From CAZUCE01 sp964619265 (lineage in GTDB: Bacteria > Planctomycetota > UBA1135 > GCA-002686595), in contig CAZUCE010000003.1 in the NCBI GenBank assembly GCA_964619265.1, positions 186,001 through 250,000 on the forward strand: a stretch of 64,000 nucleotides of DNA. Direction: 5' to 3'. Below, piece after piece: positions 1 through 8,379 of this stretch (its first letter is position 1; each line of letters begins with the position of its first letter). Made by a program: the position numbers and the translations under genes. Below the pieces are notes generated by a model. That model was not told the origin of the DNA, searched no databases, and saw nothing but the letters and a program-made list of their open reading frames with translations.

Positions 1-1754
1 GCTTCGGCGTGCAAATCACGGCACGTCGCGCGCTACCCGGGGATCGCGGACTTGGGCCGCCTGGAGATCCCCTCGTCGTCGCGATTGCGATCGACCAGAA
101 CTCCCCTGAGTTTGTGCTTCGTGGCCTGGAATCGGGCCGCGTTTTCGGTCCACTCGACGCCCCCCATCTGGACCTGATCGCAGAGCTGGTCGACGAAGCC
201 CCCGGAAGCAGCGCGGTGGAGCTCGAATGGAAACTGAACCGGACAGGAGAGCAGGAACAAGCACCGGGCCAAAAGACGTTGGGCCTGCGCGATGCGGAAA
301 CCCATGGGCGGGAAGTGCTCTCCGCCGCGGGTGGTGAGTGGCGCCTTCCGCTTCCGTTCGGTCCGGGGCAACCGGATCGTGATGGACCCTGGCAACTCAC
401 GGCGCGAGCGGTGGACGCTGCTGGCCACGCGAGCGAGCCTCTCGAAATTCCGTTTGTCGTCGCGGTTCGCGGCCCGCAGCTCGATTGGATTCATCCGCGC
501 GGTACTTCAACCTGGCAGGCTGACCCCGAAAGCCTGGAATTCGACGTGAGGCTCTCGGCGACCGACCCCAACGGAGTCGAGAAGCTGGTGGTCGAAGTCT
601 TCGACCCTGAGACCCCTGGGCGCGCGGTCGTCGGCGAAATGACCCGCCGCTCCGGAGACGAATACGAAACGCGCCTTGAGCTCCTGCCCGAGTGGAGCGG
701 ACAGGAGGTACAGGTCAGCGTGCGAGGAACCGACCGAGCCGGAGCCGACACCGAACGGCGACTCGAATCGGTGCGACTCGGCATCGTCATCACGCCGCGA
801 CCGTCGCGAATCGAACGCCTGGCCGGCGCCCGGGTCCCAGCCATGCGGCTCGTGGAAGGCAACCGGGATTCGTACGTGTTCGGAGGCCGCGAGGACGATC
901 GTGAGAATGCGGCGTTCCGGCTCGCTGGGCTCGAACCGTTCAATCTCGACCCGCGCCGCAGCCTTCCGCGCGGCTGGCGGATCGGCTACTCGGCCGGCGC
1001 CATCGAGGACTTCCTGCTCGACGAAACCGAGGTCACGCGCGAACAGTTCGCACGCTTCGTAGCCGCCGGCGAAGACGGCTACGGTCGCGCCGAGCTGTGG
1101 CCCACCGGATCGATTCCCGATGAGGTCCGCCGGCGCGCCTTGATCCTCGAACTGAGCGCCGGCAATCCCAAGCTTCCGATGACCGAGGTCAACTGGGACG
1201 AAGCTGCTGCCTACGCAGCGTGGGTCGGCAAGCGGCTTCCGTCCTGGGTGGAATGGGAGTTTGCGGCTCGCGGAGAGGGATACCGCCCCTACCCGGCGTA
1301 CGACGAGCGCGAACCGCTAGCCTCCGGCGACCTAGCCAAGAGTCTGCACGCTGGATTCGCCATGGGCGAGTCTCCGAACCGCCCGCGGCCTGCGGCGAGC
1401 CCCATGGATCGCAGCCCCGAATCGGGCATCCTGGGTCTGTCCGGCAACGTTTCCGAATGGACCGCAACCCCCGCATGGTTCGGCTCGGCCGGCGATCTCG
1501 AGACGCCAGCGGCCCATGCTCGAGCCCACGCCTCCGAGCTCCTGGATCCCTTCGGCCATGCCAGCCTGGCCGCCTCCGGCGAGTTTTGGGCCGCCGGCGG
1601 AGACTTCAGTTCGCCGACCCTGGACTTTTCCACTGCCCAGGCCTGGCCCCGGGGCCATCGTTCCGCGAGCCGGGGCTTCCGCTGCGCCCTGTCGATCTCC
1701 GAGTATCGTGATCGCGAACTATCCGGCTCCGCCCCCCTCGGCGCCGGCAAGTGA
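1..1754 (+). CDS. SUMF1/FGE-sulfatase domain protein, 5' end cut by window
   Basis: The frame is open to the window edge, so the true start is probably upstream; the first in-window start is GTG at 9 (581 residues). The first ~330 residues look like Ig-like beta domains and no kinase domain is visible in the part present. From about residue 335 there is a SUMF1-type domain: ETEVTREQF, then NWDEAAAYAAWVGKRLP, GNVSEW near 478 and SRGFRCAL near 555. Family knowledge: this fold includes formylglycine-generating enzyme but most bacterial copies are binding or structural modules. The two active-site cysteines of true FGE are not evident (only the Cys of GFRC lies in the C-terminal part), so sulfatase maturation is not supported. 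The stop overlaps the next gene's GTG (GTGA), implying translational coupling. Confidence 0.8.
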   Translation, partial: FGVQITARRALPGDRGLGPPGDPLVVAIAIDQNSPEFVLRGLESGRVFGPLDAPHLDLIAELVDEAPGSSAVELEWKLNRTGEQEQAPGQKTLGLRDAETHGREVLSAAGGEWRLPLPFGPGQPDRDGPWQLTARAVDAAGHASEPLEIPFVVAVRGPQLDWIHPRGTSTWQADPESLEFDVRLSATDPNGVEKLVVEVFDPETPGRAVVGEMTRRSGDEYETRLELLPEWSGQEVQVSVRGTDRAGADTERRLESVRLGIVITPRPSRIERLAGARVPAMRLVEGNRDSYVFGGREDDRENAAFRLAGLEPFNLDPRRSLPRGWRIGYSAGAIEDFLLDETEVTREQFARFVAAGEDGYGRAELWPTGSIPDEVRRRALILELSAGNPKLPMTEVNWDEAAAYAAWVGKRLPSWVEWEFAARGEGYRPYPAYDEREPLASGDLAKSLHAGFAMGESPNRPRPAASPMDRSPESGILGLSGNVSEWTATPAWFGSAGDLETPAAHARAHASELLDPFGHASLAASGEFWAAGGDFSSPTLDFSTAQAWPRGHRSASRGFRCALSISEYRDRELSGSAPLGAGK

Positions 1755-2887
1755 CCACTCCAAACCCGATGATCACACTGCGCTTGCGTCCCTTCCGAAG
1801 AATCCGCCCAACGGCCGCGGCCCAGCTCCTGCTCGGCCCGGCGCTCCTCGGATCCCTGCTGACCGGCTGCCGGTCCGCGCCCAAGGAGGAAGCCGCTCCC
1901 CTCGCGCGTCTACCGTTCCACATCGCGGTGCTGCCCGCGGAACGTATCGATATTCCGCTCGGCGAGTTCCCCGAGGGGGCCGAGCCGACGGACATGCAGC
2001 TGTACATCAATGCAACCGAGCTGGAACAGGCGATTGCCGATGAGCTCGCCCAGAACGCTTTCAGCCGAGTCAGCCTGCTCGGACCCGACGGAGACCCCGT
2101 CGCGCTCGGGCGCGCCGAGCGCGCGGACTTGCTGCTTGAGTTCACACTCCAGTACACCGAGCCGATCTGGCGTGAACGCCTCGTCTCCGGGCTCACCAAC
2201 TTCCTCTTGTTCGCGGTAGGCGGTCCGTTCGTCACACGCCAGCGGGACTTCCGCTATCACGCCGACGCTCAGCTCCAAGCAAGTTTGTACGACCTGGGTG
2301 CCATCGACGGCGAACGGGTTCGCATCGGCGACAGCCGAGCGCGCGTGTTCCTGGCCGAGGCCTCCTTCAATGGCGTCGAACTCAACTACAACGAGCGTCG
2401 CAAAGGCAGTAGCGGATGGTGGAAGGCCCTGTTCGTTCCGTCGGGGATGCTCGCCAAGGAATCGGAGGCGCTGGAAGAAACCCTGCGCGGCAGGGTCCCG
2501 CAAGACCTGGCGCGGAATCTGGCCTTCGACGTTCAACGCGAACGGAATCGCCTGGTGGACCGCGGCGCGGCCGGCGGTTTCGGGCTCGATCCCGAAACGG
2601 TTCGTTTCGATCGCGACTTGGATGGTCAGCTGACCGTGCGCGGCGAAATCTCGATTCCGACCGGCTCCCGGGTGACGTCCATGCGCAAGGCCCGGGCTCT
2701 GATCGGCGAGGTCCTCGTGGAAGGGACGTTTGGCGCTCCGAGCTTTCAGAACGGTGACCAGCGCGTCCCGTTCAGGGTCCGGGTTCCCAAGGCCGGTCGC
2801 TACCTGTCCTTGGAGTTCGAAGCTGGATCCCGAGATCGCCTCAGGAGGTCCTACACCTTCGATCTCGACTCGGCTGAAAACAGGTAG
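1751..2887 (+). CDS. lipoprotein of unknown function
   Basis: 378 residues, starting at GTG 1751, which overlaps the upstream stop; ATG 1769 is the alternative. A basic N-terminus and hydrophobic stretch end in a lipobox (LLTGC, Cys40), so it is predicted to be a membrane-anchored lipoprotein. The mature part opens with a strand-like segment (FHIAVLPAERI) followed by a helix of the form ELEQAIADELAQN and the strand ADLLLEFTLQY. This order recalls the CsgG/LpoB-type periplasmic fold, but that is a weak impression, not an assignment. Coupling to the SUMF1 protein suggests the two work together in the envelope. Confidence 0.75.
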   Translation: MTTPNPMITLRLRPFRRIRPTAAAQLLLGPALLGSLLTGCRSAPKEEAAPLARLPFHIAVLPAERIDIPLGEFPEGAEPTDMQLYINATELEQAIADELAQNAFSRVSLLGPDGDPVALGRAERADLLLEFTLQYTEPIWRERLVSGLTNFLLFAVGGPFVTRQRDFRYHADAQLQASLYDLGAIDGERVRIGDSRARVFLAEASFNGVELNYNERRKGSSGWWKALFVPSGMLAKESEALEETLRGRVPQDLARNLAFDVQRERNRLVDRGAAGGFGLDPETVRFDRDLDGQLTVRGEISIPTGSRVTSMRKARALIGEVLVEGTFGAPSFQNGDQRVPFRVRVPKAGRYLSLEFEAGSRDRLRRSYTFDLDSAENR

Positions 2888-2952
2888 ACCGCCGAAGTCT
2901 TCCCAAGCCGTAGGGTGCTGGGATCCCCATCCGATCGTATGAGGACTCCCCC

Positions 2953-4092
2953 ATGACCCTACAACGCCACCTGGGACCCACCGTCCCGCTTTCGCTCGTC
3001 CTGCTTTTCGCCTGTGGCCCAAGTGGCCCAACCGGGATCGACGATCCTCGCGAGCTGACCGAACGCCGGCCTAAACCGGTTTCCGAGTTCAACCACGCCC
3101 AGCGATTCGGAATCGAATCGTCCTCGAGCAGCGGAGCCAGGGTGGTTCCGACCCTGAACTTGCCGCCTGGCTGGCAAGAGCTTGAACCCTCCCAGTTTCG
3201 GAATCTGAACTTCCGGCCCGCGGGAGACCCCGAACTTGAGTGCTTCCTGACGGCGCTCGGTGGAGACGGGGGCGGCCAACTCGCCAACGTCAACCGCTGG
3301 CGGGGCCAGATGGGTCTCGAGGCGATCCATGCGATCGACCTGGGCGAACTCGAGCGCATGAACTTCCTTGGGGTACCGTCGGTCTTCGTCGACCTGGAAG
3401 GCAGCTTCACCGGGATGGGCGGGGCGCCGAAGGAGGGCTGGCGCATGCTCGGCCTGCTCGCGACGATCCCGGGCCAAGCGGTCTCCCTGAAGCTGACCGG
3501 GCCCTCCGAGAAAGTTGGGGCACAGGTGGAGAACTTTCGGACCCTGGCAGCCGAAATCACCAGGACCCAGCGGGGATCCAGGTCGGACCCTCGAAGCTCG
3601 TCCGTGGAGGGCGCCGCCGCTCAGAGCCCCTCTGCGGGCGGCGGGGCTTCGAGCTCCTCCGGCGGGCTCTCCTGGGAAACCCCGGAAAGCTGGGCTCAAG
3701 GGCCAGCTCGCACGATGCGTTTGGCCTCTTTCGTGCCCAAGGCGTCACCGGGAATCGACATCTCTGTGACCCAACTGGCCGGCAACGGCGGTGGACACAA
3801 AGCGAACTTCGACCGCTGGCGCGGCCAGATGGGTCAGGAGCCCATCTCCCAGGCCGAACTCTCTGACCTTGAGCGCCTCGAAGTCCTCGGGGAAGAGGCT
3901 TTGGTCATCGAGATCGATGGTCGATTTACCGGGATGGGAAACGCCGACCTGCAGGGCGCCCGGATGCTCGGAGCCATGGTTCCGAACGGAAATGGGACTC
4001 TGTTCGTCAAACTAACCGGACCCCGCGAGGCCGTCGAGGCCGAGGCGGACGCGTTCCGGGCCTTCTTGACCTCACTTCGCCGCGATTCCTGA
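2953..4092 (+). CDS. lipoprotein with two tandem copies of one domain, first gene of cytochrome c maturation operon
   Basis: 379 residues with a signal peptide and lipobox (LLFAC, Cys21). Two homologous halves (about 60-200 and 235-379) each carry a Gly-rich turn and the motif RWRGQMG (GGGQLANVNRWRGQMG, then GGGHKANFDRWRGQMG), then SFTGMG/RFTGMG and a KLTGP strand (KLTGPSEKV, KLTGPREAV). They are separated by a Ser/Gly-rich linker (about 210-235). This is an internal duplication. It lies 25 bp upstream of the ResB gene, with CcsA overlapping ResB, so an accessory role in periplasmic cytochrome c assembly or redox is inferred from position. I do not recognise the domain by name. Confidence 0.8.
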   Translation: MTLQRHLGPTVPLSLVLLFACGPSGPTGIDDPRELTERRPKPVSEFNHAQRFGIESSSSSGARVVPTLNLPPGWQELEPSQFRNLNFRPAGDPELECFLTALGGDGGGQLANVNRWRGQMGLEAIHAIDLGELERMNFLGVPSVFVDLEGSFTGMGGAPKEGWRMLGLLATIPGQAVSLKLTGPSEKVGAQVENFRTLAAEITRTQRGSRSDPRSSSVEGAAAQSPSAGGGASSSSGGLSWETPESWAQGPARTMRLASFVPKASPGIDISVTQLAGNGGGHKANFDRWRGQMGQEPISQAELSDLERLEVLGEEALVIEIDGRFTGMGNADLQGARMLGAMVPNGNGTLFVKLTGPREAVEAEADAFRAFLTSLRRDS

Positions 4093-4117
4093 CGCTCCCG
4101 AGCCCACCCCCTTTTCC

Positions 4118-5323
4118 ATGCGCGCCCTTCAGACCATCGCGAATGGCTTCGTTCAGGTTCTCTCGTCGCTCGGACTCAGTGCGGGACTGATCATCTACCT
4201 GGCGTTGCTCACTTGGCTCGGGACGCTCGAGCAGGTGAACTCGAGCCTGTACGACGTGACCCGCAAGTACTTCACGTCCTTCTGGTTCGTTCACGACTCC
4301 GGGCCGGTGCCGATCCCCTTGATCGGGGGCAACACGGTGCTCGGCTTGCTTTCGGTCAATCTCATCGTCGGCGGGCTCCTGCGCCTGCGCCGCAGCTGGG
4401 AGATGATCGGCATCTACATTGCGCACATCGGGATCCTCGCGCTGATCCTGTCCGGCGCAGGAAAACTGTGGCTCTCCGAGGAGGGGCACACGACGCTCTA
4501 CGAAAACGATCGCTCGAACGAGTATCAGAGCTACTACGAGATCGAGTTGGTCCTTCGCGAATACGGCGAGGATGGCCTGGTCACCGAGCGCGCCATCGAC
4601 GCGGAGCACTTTGAGCGCGCTACCGGAGCCGATCCCGCTCGCCTTCCTGCGGAGTCTCTTCCGTTCGACCTAGAACTGCGCCACTACGCGTCCAACTCGA
4701 GAGCGATGCGCAAGGGCCCGATGTTCGATGTATCCGTCCCGGTCGAGGAAGGGGTCTTCCTCGACAAGCGGCCGCGGGAAATGAACGCCGAGTTCAATCA
4801 GCCGGGTGTTCACATCACGGTTCGGCCCAAGGATGGCTCGCCCAGTCTCTCCGCTTGGTCCTGGACCCTCGAACTGGCTCCCTTTTCCTTCGATTTGCAG
4901 GGGCGCACCTACACGGTCGCCGTGCGCAAGCAGCGCTATTCGCTGCCCTTCGCCCTCCAGCTCGACGAATTCACGAAGATCAATCATCCGCGCACCGGAA
5001 TGCCCAAGTCGTTCTCAAGCCAGGTCACGGTGACCGAGAACGGCTCCTCGCGACCGGTGTTGATCGAGATGAACAAGCCGCTGCGAACCGGCGAGTTCAT
5101 CGTCTATCAGGCCTCCTGGGGCCCGTCGGACGCGAGCCCGGGCGATCCGCTGTTCTCCACGCTCGCTGTGGTTCGCAACCCGACGGATCAGTACCCGTTC
5201 TATTCGCTGATCGTCATCACCATCGGACTACTGCTGCATTTCTTCTTAAAGCTCGAACGGTACGCAACGAAGACAAACTCGAAGAGCGCCAGCGATCCGA
5301 ACGACGAAGCCGAAACCGAATGA
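4118..5323 (+). CDS. resB: cytochrome c biogenesis protein ResB/CcsB
   Basis: 401 residues. Membrane segments lie near residues 15-35, 70-90 and 95-120, a large periplasmic domain occupies about 125-365, and a final membrane segment follows near 370-390. The N-terminal pattern LGLSAGLIIYLALLTWLGT is typical of ResB, the subunit that with CcsA moves heme across the membrane and attaches it to apocytochrome CxxCH sites (System II). The stop overlaps the CcsA start (ATGA at 5320), so the two are translationally coupled, as expected for a complex. The presence of at least 41 CxxCH motifs downstream explains the need for this system. Confidence 0.9.
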   Translation: MRALQTIANGFVQVLSSLGLSAGLIIYLALLTWLGTLEQVNSSLYDVTRKYFTSFWFVHDSGPVPIPLIGGNTVLGLLSVNLIVGGLLRLRRSWEMIGIYIAHIGILALILSGAGKLWLSEEGHTTLYENDRSNEYQSYYEIELVLREYGEDGLVTERAIDAEHFERATGADPARLPAESLPFDLELRHYASNSRAMRKGPMFDVSVPVEEGVFLDKRPREMNAEFNQPGVHITVRPKDGSPSLSAWSWTLELAPFSFDLQGRTYTVAVRKQRYSLPFALQLDEFTKINHPRTGMPKSFSSQVTVTENGSSRPVLIEMNKPLRTGEFIVYQASWGPSDASPGDPLFSTLAVVRNPTDQYPFYSLIVITIGLLLHFFLKLERYATKTNSKSASDPNDEAETE

Positions 5324-7341
5324 AGCCGTTCCTACTTTTCTCCGCCCTGCTCCTCCCACTGCTCGCCGGGCTGGCCGGTGCCGCCCCCCAGGGCGCAGTG
5401 GGCCATGCCCACGGCTCGAGTTCGGCGCCGGAATGGTCACAACAGACCCTGCGCGCGTTCGAAGCTCTCCCCATCCAAGACGGGGGGCGCGTCAAGCCCC
5501 TTCGCACCTACGCCGACTTCACTTTGCTGCGCCTCAATGGCAAACGCAGTTTCTTGAAGCCCGATGCCGCGTCGAAGCGCCACAAGAGCACGCCGAGTGA
5601 ATGGCTCTTCGATGTCCTGCTGTACCCCGAAGTCGCGAATCATTTTGAGACCTTTTTGATCCCCGACGACGAGGTGATCCAGGCCCTGAACCTGATCAAG
5701 CCCGAGGGCAAGAAGAAGCGCGATCGCTACAGCTACGCCTTCCTCGCCCCGGCCCGCCAGCGCCTGCGCGAACAGGCGCTGCAGATCGACTCGATCGAAC
5801 CCGCCCAACGCAACACAACCCAGCAACACATTTTCGAGCTGTTCGGTTCGGTTGCCCAGTATGAGCGGCTCGCCGGAGCCCTCGACTTCGCACGCCAGCC
5901 GTTCTCAATGGAAGCGATCCCCGACGCGGCAGTGCTATTCGACGAGCCGAACAGGATTTCGTTCGTCGAGATGCTCGAACGGTATCCCGACCTCCAGTTG
6001 TTGTACGCGACGCTGACCACCGCTCCGACCCGCCAAGCCGAGGCCGAACGGCTCGCATCGATCCTGAACACCTTGGGCTCTGTAGCCTCGAGCAGTCGCG
6101 TACTCTCGATCCTGCCGCCCGCGAGTCCCGTGACCGACGATCCAGTCAGCACGGAGTGGTTCACCGCCGAGGATGTCCTCGCGTTCTCGACCCCCGGCGC
6201 GCCGGCCGCAGACGAACACATACGGTCTCTGGCCGCCCTGACCGCCATGGTGGCCCATCGAGAGGACCCCGTCGCGTTGCAGGAAGAGCTGAACGGGCTG
6301 CTTGGAATCGTTCGCGAGCGCGCCGAGAGCCGTGGGGAATACGACAAGATCCCGCTCGAGAATATGTACTACCGGGCCAAGCTGATCACCAAGAGCTTGA
6401 TGTTGTTCCTGGTCGCTTTCGTGGTCGGCTCGTTGATGTGGCTGCTGCCGACGAATCGACCCTTGCACTACGGCACCGGAATCGCTGCCGCCGCCGGGAC
6501 CTTGTATCTGATTGCGGCGATCGTCATGCGCTGCCTGATCCGCGAGCGGCCGCCGGTTTCGACCTTGTACGAGACGTTGTTGTTTGTGACCGCGGTAGGC
6601 GCCACGGCCGCGTTGATCGTCGAGTTCTTTGGACGCCACCGAATCGCAATCACGGCCGCCGCGACCCTCGGCTCGGCTGGACTGTTCCTGGCCAACGGTT
6701 ACGAAAAACTCGACAAAGCCGACACGATGCCAAGTTTGGTAGCCGTCCTTGACACGAACTTCTACCTGGCCATCCACGTGACAACGATCACGATCGGGTA
6801 CTCAGCCGGCATCCTTGGAGCCCTCCTGGGCAGCGTCTACATCGTGGCCAAGGCGCTGGGTTTCCAGCGTGAAGACGAGAGCTTCTTCGCCAACACCGCT
6901 CGGATGACCTACGGCGTCATCTGCTTCGGCCTCATCTTCTCGATCTTTGGAACGATCATGGGTGGCGTCTGGGCCAACGACTCCTGGGGGCGCTTTTGGG
7001 GCTGGGACCCGAAGGAGAACGGAGCGCTGCTGATCTGCCTCGCGAACATCGCCATCCTTCACCTGCGAGCGGGAGGCTACGTGCGCGATCTCGGCTTGTG
7101 CATCGCAGCAGCGTTCACCGGAATCGTCGTCGTGTTCTCGTGGTTCCACGTAAACCAACTGGGTGTCGGCCTGCACAGCTACGGGTTTACCAGCGGCATC
7201 ATGCGCGCCATCACCATCTACTACGCCGTACAGGGCAGCATCGTCGGGCTCGGAGCCCTCGTCGGGCTCATGCAGCGCACCCTCGACATCGCACCGGCGA
7301 CGACCCCCGAACGGGTGCAACTGGAGAACCAAAGCTCCTAA
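5320..7341 (+). CDS. ccsA: cytochrome c biogenesis protein CcsA/ResC with large periplasmic N-terminal domain
   Basis: 673 residues from ATG 5320, chosen because it overlaps the resB stop and gives a clean signal peptide; the frame stays open upstream but that part shadows resB. Residues ~25-350 form a soluble periplasmic domain beginning ALPIQDGGRVKPL, a pattern seen in fused CcsBA proteins. From ~360 there are about eight membrane segments with the WWD heme-handling motif (WGRFWGWDPKENGA) and flanking His residues (LAIHVTT, WFHVNQLGVGLHSYG) that could ligate heme. It presents heme to the apocytochromes together with ResB. It is the last gene of its operon; a palindromic repeat follows within 15 bp. 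Confidence 0.92.
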   Translation: MKPFLLFSALLLPLLAGLAGAAPQGAVGHAHGSSSAPEWSQQTLRAFEALPIQDGGRVKPLRTYADFTLLRLNGKRSFLKPDAASKRHKSTPSEWLFDVLLYPEVANHFETFLIPDDEVIQALNLIKPEGKKKRDRYSYAFLAPARQRLREQALQIDSIEPAQRNTTQQHIFELFGSVAQYERLAGALDFARQPFSMEAIPDAAVLFDEPNRISFVEMLERYPDLQLLYATLTTAPTRQAEAERLASILNTLGSVASSSRVLSILPPASPVTDDPVSTEWFTAEDVLAFSTPGAPAADEHIRSLAALTAMVAHREDPVALQEELNGLLGIVRERAESRGEYDKIPLENMYYRAKLITKSLMLFLVAFVVGSLMWLLPTNRPLHYGTGIAAAAGTLYLIAAIVMRCLIRERPPVSTLYETLLFVTAVGATAALIVEFFGRHRIAITAAATLGSAGLFLANGYEKLDKADTMPSLVAVLDTNFYLAIHVTTITIGYSAGILGALLGSVYIVAKALGFQREDESFFANTARMTYGVICFGLIFSIFGTIMGGVWANDSWGRFWGWDPKENGALLICLANIAILHLRAGGYVRDLGLCIAAAFTGIVVVFSWFHVNQLGVGLHSYGFTSGIMRAITIYYAVQGSIVGLGALVGLMQRTLDIAPATTPERVQLENQSS

Positions 7342-7353
7342 CCCCACCAAAGC

Positions 7354-7506
7354 GGTAATACGGTGCCAGAGCAAAAGACACCGGTGAGAGCGGGAATACG
7401 GTGCCAGAGCAAAATGCACCGGTGAGGCACCGGCAGCTTCGCTGCCGGGCCGCGGCTACGCCGCGGCTGCCTCACCGGTGCATTTTGCTCTGGCACCGTA
7501 TTACCG
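7354..7506. repeat. palindromic repeat element A (three copies of a ~29-bp unit)
   Basis: Two direct copies of the unit ATACGGTGCCAGAGCAAAA.. (at ~7357 and 7396) face one inverted copy (~7471-7504). The unit has its own short stem (CGGTGC/GCACCG). Between the arms lie two perfect hairpins, CCGGCAGC-TTC-GCTGCCGG (7430-7448) and GCCGCGG-CTACG-CCGCGGC (7450-7468). The same unit recurs in a larger palindrome at 20459-20671. The architecture resembles REP/BIME-type or MITE-type elements; no transposase lies in the window. Its place after ccsA could also let it act as an RNA stem for termination or mRNA stability. Confidence 0.85.
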
Positions 7507-7624
7507 GTCGGAACTTTCCGGGTTTGGGTCAAGACCGTTCGCTCTGTAGGTCGAGGGTAGGCCAGTTCCACCCCGTCTGCGCCTTGCGGCCGGGGGCCTG
7601 CACCTAAACCGTCCCGACCTTGTC

Positions 7625-8341
7625 ATGCTGCGGCGCCCGCTGATTCTGACTCTCGCTCTGTTCGCAAGCATCCCGGCCACCGGTCTTCTCCAAGGCTGCT
7701 CTTCCTCCGGCAAGGCCGCGGGAATTCGCCAGGTAGACGATTTGAATTCGCGTATCGAACGCGTCCACCTCGAGTCCGAGCTGTCCCGCGAGCGCATCAA
7801 GTCTGTCATGGACTCTTTGCGCGACGTGGTCACGATGGATCAAGACGCTGACGTCGTCGAGACCTTCGCAGCATTCACTGCGGCGATCGCTGCATCCGAG
7901 AGCCAGAGCAAGAAGCTCCGCTCGTCGCTCGGACCAATGAAGTCCTCGGCCGACGCTGTCTTTGCTCGCTGGACCCAGAATCTCGGCGACTTTTCGAGCG
8001 CTGACATGCGCCGTCGTAGCACCAATCGCATGGACGAAACCCGCGCCCGCTACGACGAGATCGTCTCCAACGTCGAGCCCGCGGTCACGAACTTCGAGAT
8101 CTTCAACTCAGGGCTCAGGGACCTCAGCCTATTCCTCGGTCACGACTTGAACACCCAAGCCGTGCATTCTGTGGGCCGCGAAGTCCAAGTCTTGGCCGAC
8201 GACGCGATCACCCTGAACACGAAACTGGTAGCGACCCTCGAGGCCTGCCGCGAATACGTGCGGGCTGCAGCGCCGACCGGCAACGCCGTGGTCGATCGCA
8301 CCGCCGAGAAGCCCGAATCTGGCGAAGCGAAGCCCCAGTGA
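7625..8341 (+). CDS. coiled-coil lipoprotein, possibly DUF2959-like
   Basis: 238 residues, signal peptide with lipobox LLQGC (Cys25). The mature protein is almost entirely helical and charged, with heptad-like stretches (LNSRIERVHLESELSRERIK; ESQSKKLRSSLGPMK) and no cysteines, His pairs or catalytic motifs. The length and helical character resemble the DUF2959 lipoprotein family, but this is a low-confidence comparison. It stands 38 bp upstream of the flavoprotein/cytochrome fusion and is probably cotranscribed with it, so it may sit in the periplasm alongside the electron-transfer proteins. Downstream spacing and lack of a terminator support an operon with 8380-12767. Confidence 0.7.
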   Translation: MLRRPLILTLALFASIPATGLLQGCSSSGKAAGIRQVDDLNSRIERVHLESELSRERIKSVMDSLRDVVTMDQDADVVETFAAFTAAIAASESQSKKLRSSLGPMKSSADAVFARWTQNLGDFSSADMRRRSTNRMDETRARYDEIVSNVEPAVTNFEIFNSGLRDLSLFLGHDLNTQAVHSVGREVQVLADDAITLNTKLVATLEACREYVRAAAPTGNAVVDRTAEKPESGEAKPQ

Positions 8342-8379
8342 CCCCGCCCCGGAGCCCTTTGAGCTTCGGACCTTGATCC

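Noticed and set aside
4855..5319. Open frame extending ccsA 155 codons upstream
   Set aside because: It overlaps resB in another frame, shows no conserved sequence, and ATG 5320 gives a signal peptide and the usual ATGA overlap.
7354..7506. Could the repeat be a CRISPR array
   Set aside because: Units are inverted relative to each other, have no regular unique spacers, and there are no cas genes.
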